Source: Galaxea fascicularis (lineage: Eukaryota; Cnidaria; Anthozoa; Scleractinia; Euphylliidae). From it: a stretch of 64,000 nucleotides of DNA. The stretch spans positions 21,188,999 to 21,252,998 of the forward strand of contig OX419335.1 in NCBI GenBank assembly GCA_948470475.1, read 5' to 3'. Below, in pieces: positions 38,257 through 48,622 of the stretch (position 1 is its first letter; each line of letters opens with the position of its first letter). The position numbers and the translations under genes are program-made. The notes under the pieces were generated by a model. It saw only the letters and a list, made by a program, of their open reading frames with translations. It searched no databases and was not told the origin of the DNA.

Positions 38257-38722
38257 ATGGGACGAACGATCATAATCGAAGAAACAGTTGAAGATTATAT
38301 CTCCTCTCTGTATGGCATTCATCAGTGGCAATTAGGATTAATAATTGGACAGGTTTGGCTATTCTGATCACTTTTGTGTTTTGAGACTCTTCAGATCATT
38401 TTAAATAATCCGATCCCCTTCCAGCTGCTAAGAGACGACTGTTGAGAATGTCCCTTTTAAAGAAGCTGACAAGAAAAGATAGGTACGGGTGTTTTCTCAA
38501 AGGATCCCGACTTGTTCATGAGCATTTCTCATCGAAAAATTAGGTACAGTATACAGGGGGCACTGGGGTGTTGGAAGGGGATCGATATTCTCTCTCTTTT
38601 TTTTTTCTTTTCTTTTCTTTTTTCTGTTGCATCAAGCAAGATAATTTAAAGAAATCCATTCTACTATTATTTTATATTTTCAGATCTCTCCAGTCAAATT
38701 TGCAGTGTTTTTATTTATGTTG

Positions 38723-38781
<59 letters not shown>

Positions 38782-41700
38782 TATCTGTCTTATTTTGAAA
38801 GAACATACCTGTAAAGTGTAGACATTCAGCAACGGCAATACCCTGTTTTCACACTATGCACTGCCCTAATAATCTGAATTGGTATGCAGTGATGTAGCCA
38901 AGTTTTTCGGTTCTAACGGAAGCGATGAGTGGTTAAAATAAGAGGGGTAACTTAGGGGGGTGGTGTGCTATTGATTTTACCCCCAACAAAGTACTAGTGC
39001 AAAGACATTGTGTGGTAGCTAGTGTGTTTGAGTGAAAAATTTGTGAGTGTGTTTTTTTTAACTCAGGACAGATATATATTACAATTTATTTAAATGGCAC
39101 AGATTAATGTAAAAATAAGAAGCCATAAGGATAATCTGTAAAAGAGTAGGAGCACCCCACACAAGGCAAATCACCAACTACCTAACCTAAAAATAATAAT
39201 TTCTCTCTACAAAATAATAACAGAAATAACCAATGATTAAAATTAATTACTGGTGTAACAAAGAGGTCACTACTCAATTAGACTTAGAAAGACTAACGGT
39301 GGGTGAATAGTGAATATCCAGGAGTATGGAGTTCCATGTATGAACAATTTGGTTAAAAAAACTAAATTTAAAAACATTTGTCCAAGTGTGGTTTGTTTTA
39401 AAAGAAAGTTCATCTGCATGCCTCAACGAGTAATGGTCCTTGTCAGAATAAAAACTCACATAGTTTTTCACATCTAAATCAATAAGATAGATCACCTCCC
39501 AGGGAGAGCACTCCAGATTGCAGGTGACAGGGATGATTGAATGGGGGCAAAGTTAAAACCTTAAGAAATTCCTTGGGCTTCCAACAAAGCCAAAAAACAC
39601 CTGGAACAACCCTAAAAAAAAATTATCCCATGCTGAATCTCTGAGCCTTAAAAATTTCCAAAATGGATTAAAAGATTTAAGACAAGATGAAAACGCCAAG
39701 GGAACTAGGTGGCTGGGATATGCTAGCACTACCATGAACCTTCAGATTATTTTGAATACCCAAAACAACCCCTACTTAAATCATGTGACACAAAAAAAAT
39801 ACTTGCTCAATTTTCTTAAACCAAAAAATCCTTCAATGATCCCTGTCACTTGAAATCCAGAGCACCACATCAATCAATCAATTAATTAAAGACATATCAC
39901 ATGCAAGCTACTCTGTATAACCTGAGAATGTAGTTTTACAATAAATAACAACAAGGCACACCTATTTTAATAAATTTTAGTTGACATCAAGCATTTTGTC
40001 CCCATTATTTCAGTTACTGATATCCCTATTTGACAATGTTCTCACAAACTGAGGTTACACTGTACATGTACATTGTGGGCTAGTTTTGCTTTGGATTCTT
40101 CCTTGTGTTCTTTATGTTCCATGTTTCTTGAAGGTTGCAACAAAGAGAAGATGCAGTAGAGGGGTCAAGGATCAATGTTAAAACTTTTTGCAATGGAGAG
40201 TAACTATTACCACAAAACAATGTTTTGATTTGGCTGAAAAGGGAAAAGGAAATTCTCATAGTAAAATTAATCAGTCTTGAGGATTAGTGAGAGTCACTAT
40301 GTAAGAAAAATTAATGGCAATTATTCATATTTTCTTTTTTCCTTCCTCTTCAGCTTTCTATACAGCGAGATTATATTCTTCATCTATCACGAACACCAGA
40401 GCAATTAGGTATATTTGGTATTTACTAATGTAAAGCCTCCTTTGTTTGACAAATAATTAGTGCTATATTTATAAAATATGTGAGCTTCATTAAAAGTTAT
40501 TATTTTATGCTTTTCGGAAAGTTATCATCTTGGGGATCCTGCTCAAAAGTTTATTCTTTATTTGAACTTTGTAAATTTTAATTGGATTGTAGAGTTTGTC
40601 TGTTGCTATCTAGAATTATAATAAATTACAGGTGTATGTTGTGTCAATGAGCATTGTTATGTTTCAGATGCTAAATGCAAGGCAGCCAGTCCAGAAGATG
40701 TTGAAAACAGTTGGATAATAGAACATGCTCGGCAGGTAATTATAAATAGTGCTTAGTACTGTAGATCATTGCTGACTAGGATGGAATTTTGTAAAATAGA
40801 CACAGTGTTATAATAATATGACACATTAGGGTCATTTATACAGGAGAAAATAAGACATGTCTTTTATGAGACATGACCTAAATAAGACACAAAACAATTG
40901 TATAAATAGTACAAATAAGCATTCATGTCTTATTTTAGATGTGACTTATTTAAGAACAGGGTTTTCAGCTTAAATAACACATAAACTTCCTCAATAAAAT
41001 TTATTGCTTTCTCGTCCTTAATAAGACATCAACTTTAAGTGCGTAAATTGTGTAACAACAACATATGTCAGAGACTGGGTCCAAATGTTGAGATTTTGAT
41101 GGACAGATAACAAAAATGTGAGCAGTGAACTGTGAAGAAACACTTTAGTGCAGTGCATAAATCTGTGGAGAATCTGAGCTAATCTTGTGATTTGTGACTT
41201 GTGACATTTGTTGGGTAACTATCTTTAATTGCTACTGGTCAGGCAATCCCGACACATATTTTTTTATGAGACAGCTGCCAAGCAAACTCAGTGCTAAAAA
41301 ACCAGCAAAGACACTGACAAAACAGAGGAATATGTGCAATTCAGTACAGGAGAAAGATTTATTTGCAGGGAAATGGCTATTGCAGAACAAGCATTTTCAT
41401 CTGTTCTGTAATATGTCATGATCACACCAATCCCTCCATTGCTTTCTACTAAGTAACTCTTCTTGGATTTTTGTTGTAGTTTTTGTATGCAACACCAAGT
41501 TTATGAATTTTCTAAACATGGCTGTATCAAAAGTGAGATGCAAGCCACTTATACATGATCTTGGCACCTTATGTAGGACTCCAATGTATAAACAGTACAG
41601 TTCACATTCTATTTAAGTTGTGTCTTATTTTTCTCCCGTATAAATGACCCTATTGTAGCAAGTACATGTATATCATTCCAATGAACCATTAGCAGTTGTG

Positions 41701-44700
41701 TAACAAATCGGCCCAAGGGACATAGAGAAACATGGGACCAAACCATCAGTTCTTACATACAGTGTAATTTTGATGATTGGTGAAAGGTTTTATGGTGTAA
41801 CTTGAAATTAAGCTCTGAGGGGTTACCCCTGAACAGAATGAGATACCAGTAAGTTACCAGTTTGTGAAATGCAACTTTTAGCAGAGAAGGATCCAACAGC
41901 AGTAGAGACAAGATTGTAAATTGTTTCTGTTGATTTGATTTTGTTTCCATTCTTTCCTTTTAAGGTATCACGAATGCTGACAGGAGGTTTAGATGTGATT
42001 GGTGTTTTTGCATTTGGCCCTCCAGACATGCTCGCCAAATCACAAACAAAGCTTCGCCAACTGCTGTTCTCCATCAACAAGACTGTTCAGCACAAACCTG
42101 CCTCATATTTTGATGACTTTAGTCACAACAGAGTCATGCTTCAAATCTGCTCTGCAACCAAAAAGTATCCTTCAAAACCTAACTCCAAGGCTATGCTCTA
42201 AGAAAGGTAGTTGTGTGCCCAAAATCTCTAAACCCTTGAAATCCAGAGCACCGAGCAAATATGTTTGGTACAAATATAATATTTCCTGGTCACCCAAAGG
42301 CAAAACCAACTTGCCATAGGTGACCAGGTAGAGCGCAGCCTTGCACTCTATGTTTTTGGCAGGTTAGGTCATACAGGGTGAATGTGGGCATACTTCTAGA
42401 GTAAATAAACTGCATTACATGGACTTAACACATAGCTTCCATTTGGTAGTGTGTGGGTATTTTGATAGCTTACAGATGAAGTCAAAATTACAATGTACTA
42501 GTTAGAATAAAGAAGTACAGAGACACAGGCAAGTAGGGCGATTGCTGGTTGTACCTTGTTCTGACATCCTCCATGCATTGCACTTCAATCGCAAACTTGT
42601 CTAGACCAATCAAAATAAGAGGTTTACACAACTCATTGTCCAACAACTTTGTGGCACTAGCCTTGTGGATATCCATGGTGAATGACAGGTGCATTTATAA
42701 AAGTGGTTAACTGATAGGTGCCTGGGTGATAAAGGGGATTTTAATGGCTGATAAAAGTTTGAATTTCAATGCCTGATTCATTTGATTGTACAACAATGTT
42801 GTACAATGTTTGGTCAGGTACTGGTATTCTAACTTCTAACTTACATTACAGGTAGTTTAAATTCCTTGACATGACTATTTTAGAATCACTTGCAGAACTA
42901 TTGATGTGTCTGATCAAAGGGTAAATTTAGCTCAAATTTCCTCTTTCTAAAAAATCAAGTATAATTTATGTAAAACCTGCTTGGGAAATCAACCTACACC
43001 ATACATGTAACCAATCTCTCAACCTGAAAAATATAAGGCTCCATAGCAAATCATGAGTCCTTACTTGGTTCCATGTAGAGGCCTCTTATAAGGTTTCCAT
43101 GACCAACAGAGGCTCTGGGGCCGGTGATCAGCCCATCGCACAACCTTGGCACCCAACCCTGAGGTGCATAATAGAACAGACTAAAGCACTGGGAACTGGG
43201 AACTTTGTTTTCTTTTCAATCAGTGTATGGATTTGTCAAAGTCAAGTTTTACATGTGGGGTGAGGAGGCAAGACCAAAGGCTTAACATCACTGATCTCCT
43301 GTACAGAGACAGGTGTTGATCATACAGTCAGCATGATTGTACCTACTATTTTAAGGCCTTGGGGTGTGGTCCAGTTGGGGCTTCAAACCTGTGACCTTCT
43401 GTGCGGCAGTCTGTTGCTCTACCCCCTGTGGTGTTAGATAAAGCCTGGTCATGCCCAGCTCCAGGTCAGGGCCGGTTTTTAGTTGGTATTCATGTCTAGT
43501 TTGCTTTGCATTGCAGGCCACACCAAATCCAGCTGAACTCAAGTACCAGGCCTTTGCCTCCAAATGGCTCAAACTAGAAACTTCCCTGTCATTACTTCAT
43601 GGTCAGTTTTCTGTTCCAAGGAAGCTTGAGAGATCCAGTCTGCAAAATCAAATAGCGGTATGAGCATTGTTTGCCATAAATCTATAAATAGATGATCACA
43701 TGTTCCAACATAGAGATATTACCATAGGAACCACCCCAAAAGATTACAAATGGTTATCAACAAGGGTCTCCTTTTTCATACCAGCAGTGACCTCAAATTA
43801 GAGCTCTGCCAGACAACTTAATAAAAACAGTGCCCTGCATGGAGCCCTCACATCTGTCTGTCTTCCTGAAAACCAAATTTTCTTGAAGAATTCCCACTCA
43901 CCCGCCACCCCTTCCCCCCCTCTCCCCACCTCCCCTCCCAGCTTCTTTGCATTTACTAATCTGGAGCCTGGTCTCCATTCCCAATTCAGATCCCCCACTG
44001 TTCTAAGTGTATCAACTTGAATACCCCACATCTACATTCTTTGTTTTTCTGAGTATTTATGTCTCTGCAACTGAAACAACTTTTAATCAACAGAGTGGCA
44101 TCCATAGAATGTTACAGAGCATATCAAATGCCTTGTGCACAGTGAATGGAGAACTGTGCGCTGATGAACAATTTCTTGTGCCAGGAGAAAAGACAGGAAA
44201 GCTCCATGGAAGTTCAAAAAACACACAAATGTTTAAAGTTGACATTTTCACTGAAAAGGTAATTAACTTTACATAAAGTGCACACCATTTTTGTTGTATA
44301 CAACATAAGGTACATTTTTAATCGATCATCGTGTAAAATTTGTTTTAAGCTTGCACTGTAGTCTGTTGTTGGCAACGTTAGCTTTTAAGACAAAAGGCTG
44401 GGACTTAGGAGTTTGCTGTTCTTGAGCGTTGACAAGAATCAGTTGAAAGCATCAAGGTATAAGCGAGGTCTGATGTAGTATTTTCTTTCTAGCCTTGTGG
44501 TTCTACAAAGATTGAAGAAATAGAAACAGTATCGTCTCTGACATTCAGTGGATCAATGTGTTGTCAAGCATTTGTGCATCCAAAAGCTACAGTCAAGGAA
44601 GCAATACAGGTACCGAGAGACACAAGAATGTACCTACTCTGAAATTGCCTTTATATACACATCTCTGTATTAAACGGACACCTTTCTGGAAGGCCCCGTT

Positions 44701-46859
44701 GAAGTCCTGAATTTTTTTCAGGCTTCTTTACGCAATTACATAAATTGCATTCACAACTGCGAGGACCATTCTTCATTTGATTTTTGGACACCTTTCTGTT
44801 CGTTGAACTTTTTACTCGAGTCTCAAACGTGCTCCCAGCCCCGTGGGCGCATCTTTCTTTTCATAGACCTTATTGTTAAAATGAAACTTATCCTGTCTGT
44901 GTTTTTTCTCGCTTTTAGACCTTGAAGTACGATGTCATTCGTAGTTTCCTGTCTCGCCTTGAAGTGTTGTGTGAAGACATTATGGATAACCAGAAAGATA
45001 AAATTAATGAAGGTTCGTTTATTACCATATTCATCACGAAAAAATACCAAAAGACTCAATGTGTGTGGAATTTTAGGGTGTGGTCCCTTTCTTCCCGTTT
45101 GCAACCCTCTTTTTTTATGTAGGTTTCTTTAAATTTGTTGTGCTTGTGGTTCTTCGAGAACTGACTTTCGTCTTTGTTGGGTGTATAGTAGGGTGTCGAT
45201 GAATCGATTAATCGGTCGGTCGGTCGGTCGGTCGGTCGGTCGTTCGGTGGGTCGGTCAATCGATCAAACAATCGATTCATCAACAAGCCCATTTTGATAC
45301 ACGTTCACACTCAGATAAAGGCAGAATTTCTGGGATAAATTTTAAAAGTCAGTATCAACTAGGCCGTGATGTTTCTCTGAAAGTTTTATTTCTCTTTTCA
45401 GAAGCAGCCTCTTCCACGTGGACATGTCCTCAAAGAGTGTTTGCTCCTCTGGGAACCGGGGTTCTGACAGTGTGTGACTACGTTTTCAAAGACGAAACTT
45501 TGAAGGTTGCTAACGATTTGTCGAAGTTCTATTTTTTTAATCATTTGGTCTTCTCTCAAGTTAAGATAGATATTAATTATTTGTCCCCTTATGCTTGAAG
45601 GACTGATAAGAATAATCGGACTTAACTTTGCAGGAATCTCAAGAAAGAATGGCGGAGCTGCTAGATATCGAACCCAAAGAAGAGGACTTCGAATGCATAG
45701 AGGACTTTCCAGGTACAGTGTCAAATAAGCAGCAGTTACTTGAAATGAATTACTCTTATCTATAATCTAAAAACTTCCATAAACTGTTGGCAATTTGTTT
45801 ATTTCTACGTAGATGTACACACAGTGAGAAGTTTACTGGAGGAAATGGAAAATGATAGCAGCAAAGAAGAGATGGCAGACGAAGAACCAATTGAAGAAGG
45901 AATAGGAACGCGAGTTATAGGTAATAACAAAACCCGGTCTGCAGAATACCATCGATCGTACTTCGCTAAATTTGGATTTTTGGCATTTAAATCAGTTTGC
46001 TATAGAACACCTTACTACGTCATTGAAACTAACTGATTGTGAAGTGTCTTGCTGGGTGTCTCTGCACAAGTAACTTTCGAACTAATTTATTTTTGATAGG
46101 GAGGTAGCAAGTTGTCTTTTAAAGTCATAGCGAGCTGTAGGTGGACCGTCTTCGTATTTGTATGGGGTATTTCTACCATCCTTTGGTTTCTCGACATAGC
46201 ATCTGTCATTTTAACGTATTTGCTCAGGGTGCGATCCTTTGGGATGATCCAGGTCAGGATCAATGATCCAAGATCACTCGGATCATAACGCATCAAAGGA
46301 ACCGAAGAATCCACTCTGGGCAAGGTTCCTCGGTTCCTTTGATGCGCCATGATCCGAGTCATCTTGGATCTTTATCCTGATCTGGATCATCCCAAAGGAA
46401 CGTACCTTAATAATGGATCGAATCCTCTTAAAGCTCCCAAAAATGTTGCAGACTTTATCACACTACATGGTACTCAATAGTCTACTCCACGCGACACAAG
46501 ATACGATGTCACCCATCGGGCTTCTCGGTAATATCCAAGTACTAACGGGCCCAGAGTTCTTGGCCTCTATCGCTCCTACTTAAGCGTCTTTGCGCGCATT
46601 AATGCCGTCCTAGATTTCATTGCCAGTAGACAGAAGGAATAAATGAGTGACTGGGTTCGAGTCTGGCCCCAAAGCACAGCGTTAAGCACGTGTGGAGGCT
46701 AGAAGGTGTCAAGGCAGATCCATCGCACGTATCTATGGTACGACTCACATTTACCAGTTCGGCTTTCTTCTTTATGTTTTTTCAGGTGCTGTTGCTGGAA
46801 TAGTTGTGGCGGTGTTGGCGGCAGGGATGACCTTTCTTTGGGGAGAACAGGCCGGATAA
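38257..46859 (+). CDS. ODR4: Protein odr-4 homolog (ODR4), thirteen exons
   Basis: ODR4 is a tail-anchored ER membrane protein. In C. elegans it is needed to traffic odorant receptors to cilia, and it partners the UFM1 protease UFSP2/ODR-8. Exons are 38257-38352, 40354-40408, 40668-40735, 41965-42164, 42884-42920, 43517-43657, 44094-44258, 44493-44609, 44919-45012, 45402-45505, 45634-45712, 45813-45920 and 46786-46859. All introns are GT-AG and phases are continuous, giving 1338 nt and 445 residues (human 454). Recognised landmarks are MGRTIIIEETVEDYI at the start, WIIEHARQVSRMLTGGLDVI spanning exons 3-4, and QRVFAPLGTGVLTVCDYVFK in exon 10. An acidic stretch in exons 11-12 leads to a C-terminal membrane segment, GAVAGIVVAVLAAGMTFLW. 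The 37-nt exon 5 was placed by phase and by its match to the human CRTYD region. Intron 1 holds a LINE remnant and intron 3 a TA-flanked element. Confidence 0.95.
38723..38781 (+). repeat. (ATTT)n microsatellite
   Basis: About fourteen tandem TTTA units lie in ODR4 intron 1. Confidence 0.95.
39274..39495 (-). pseudogene. C-terminal remnant of a non-LTR retrotransposon reverse transcriptase
   Basis: A 73-codon frame reads YSLRHADELSFKTNHTWTNV and then FSFFNQIVHTWNSILLDI. The FFNxIVxxWNSL pattern after an YxLR...R/KTN region is the C-terminus typical of L2/CR1-like LINE ORF2 proteins. Only this end remains, in ODR4 intron 1 and antisense to the gene, so it is a truncated, dead copy. Confidence 0.7.
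39522..39851. mobile_element. MITE-like repeat with AGTGACAGGGATGATTGAA-type ends
   Basis: AGGTGACAGGGATGATTGAA at the left matches the inverted right end AGTGACAGGGATCATTGAAG. The interior is rich in CCAAAA and CCCTAAAA words. It lies in ODR4 intron 1 next to the LINE remnant. Confidence 0.6.
40829..41650. mobile_element. 822-bp TA-flanked element in ODR4 intron 3
   Basis: GGGTCATTTATACAGGAGAA at 40829 is mirrored at the right end as GGGTCATTTATACGGGAGAA when inverted, and TIR identity runs about 30 bp through AATAAGACA. TA lies on each side. The interior holds further AATAAGACAT-type words near the left end. It is non-coding, so non-autonomous and Tc1/mariner-like by its target site. Confidence 0.85.
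43371..43435 (-). repeat. SINE head fragment in ODR4 intron 5
   Basis: The reverse strand reads AGAGCAACAGACTGCCGCAC and then GGTCACAGGTTTGAAGCC, resembling the middle of a tRNA-derived SINE with a degenerate B box. It is too short to define ends. Confidence 0.45.
45195..45284. repeat. (GGTC)n array flanked by inverted GATGAATCGATT
   Basis: A GGTC tetranucleotide array (45213-45257) is bracketed by GATGAATCGATT and AATCGATTCATC, so the block can fold on itself. It is in ODR4 intron 9. Confidence 0.85.
46228..46406. mobile_element. 179-bp palindromic MITE in ODR4 intron 12
   Basis: Arms starting GGTGCGATCCTTTGGGATGA and, inverted, GGTACGTTCCTTTGGGATGA stay similar across about 80 bp, through GATCCAAGAT and GCATCAAAGGAACCGA, to a small centre. 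It is rich in GATC. No target duplication is obvious. Confidence 0.8.
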
Positions 46860-46885
46860 TTGATAGAGTGGAACACGTTATTTTA

Positions 46886-46891
46886 AATAAA
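46886..46891 (+). terminator. Poly(A) signal of ODR4
   Basis: AATAAA lies 26 bases after the ODR4 stop codon in the sense direction. No other canonical signal is closer. Confidence 0.7.
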
Positions 46892-48622
46892 ATGGAATTA
46901 AATTATTAACAAATTTGACAGTCTCCTTCGCAGCCGTTATTTAATTAGGGTCGTCACGTAACGCTCCTCCCCATTAACGGCTGCTCACTCGAGAACAGCA
47001 TTCCTTTCCCTCAAACTGACCAACAAGGAGCAGGCTTCCATTTCCTGGAAACCTGAACCTTGTTGTGTCCTTAGCTTAATTCTTGGAGAAAGCAAAATCT
47101 GTGGGCAAGGATACAACTTGTGCTGAATTAAATGGGCTCTTTTTCCCATTCTTAACGAAGGGAACCTTTCACAAGACACTCCAACACAACCGTGGAAAGA
47201 AGTAAATATTTATTTCGGGCATTGCATACTTTCCAAGAGCTTTACCATTTTAACATCAAGGGAGAAGGTACGAGTGTTATTACATCGGTACGTCTTTCAT
47301 TGCGTACCTGTAGAAAAGAATACAGACGAATCACGTAACAAGGGGCTCGTTTCTCGAAAGTCCCGAAAACTTTTCGGGCCCGATAAGCCATTTGTAAAAC
47401 TGCGATCCGCTTATCCTGAAAGCTGGTAATTACGTATATTTTTATGGGGAGGAAGAGCAGCGTTATTGCATGATTTGATATACAGTGGGGACCACGGCAC
47501 CCGAAGTAGGCCCGAAAATTTTCGAAGCTTTCGAGAAAGGCACGTCAGATAACCAAACTCTGATCAGTAGCAGTCGCCAAATCAAAAACAAAGTAAACTA
47601 GAAACGAGGAAGGCATACGCGAATGCATGTGTTTGAATAATACCTTATGAACCGCGGTTCGTTGCAGTACACGGATTTAGACGAAATAACTTACACTGGG
47701 CATCTGTGCATGGTGCTCAGTGAGGGAGACTGGGACTCTTGCAGGCATTTCATGCCTTCCTATCAAGCCCTGTGTCCCCGTTTACCCGCTGTTTTCTTAC
47801 AGCGCGTCGGCGCCTAGCGAACCGAAACCGAGTACGAAGAGGGAAGAGTTCATGTTCTGAAATACGTTTTAGCTTGGTTTGGCATAATCTGAACACACCT
47901 AAATATAAAATCGCACAAAAAACACCTTGTTTTCTTAGCGTGAATTGCATCACCTAACCAAACGTATGTGAATAATTTCATAAAGCTTAAAATCAACACG
48001 CGTACGACTTTACTCTTTTTTTTTTTTGCAAAAAAATTGTCATGGAGTAAATTAATATACCATCTGAAAGAATAAATAATATAATATGAATGCATATTTC
48101 TGGAATAAAAAAATTAGGATATGTGAATTATATAGGTATATAAAAGAAGCGCTTTATACAATGATGCATAGTAAAATACAAAAATAAGACAACAACCTTA
48201 ACACACCTAACCGTTATGCGTTATTTTTGCTTCTTGAGCAAAAAGTGTCGAGAAATGGTTCGAAAAACTAATGGAATTTTTTACTGTGTCACACCAAAGT
48301 CTCGAAGTAGGAAAAAGTAAATAAACCTTTTCCTTTGAAGACTGAAGTCTGGCTGTGTGGAGGACATTTTTTTCGTTCTTTTTTCTTTTCTTTTTTTTTC
48401 CCTAAGTCTCGCTTGAATCGCAAATCCGCCATCTTGAATAGATAAGCGAAGCAATCTGAAGAGGACTCTACTGACATTTTCGCTCAATATATTCAAGATG
48501 GCGGCTCAACATGGCACAAACATGCAAGGGACTGGTTATACGTCCCGAGGAAATGACAAAGGTTTAACTATTAAAATTGCCACTCATAGACGAATATATT
48601 AAACTTGTGATTGCTTTGTATG
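46892..48622. other. Spacer between convergent ODR4 and AKNA-like genes
   Basis: This contains the foldback repeat at 47342-47543 and the 3' UTR of the AKNA-like gene. Two copies of GCCATCTTGAATA/TATTCAAGATGGC face each other at about 48428-48502. The rest is AT-rich without a coding signal. Confidence 0.5.
47342..47543. mobile_element. MITE-like foldback with TTTCTCGAAAG arms
   Basis: GGCTCGTTTCTCGAAAGTCC with TTTTCGGGCCCG at the left is matched in inverse by TGCCTTTCTCGAAAGCTTCG and TTTTCGGGCCTA at the right. Boundaries are approximate and no target duplication is clear. Confidence 0.6.

Noticed and set aside
46651..46672. GGGTTCGAGTCTGG, like a tRNA B box
   Set aside because: No A box or cloverleaf upstream; at most a SINE scrap.
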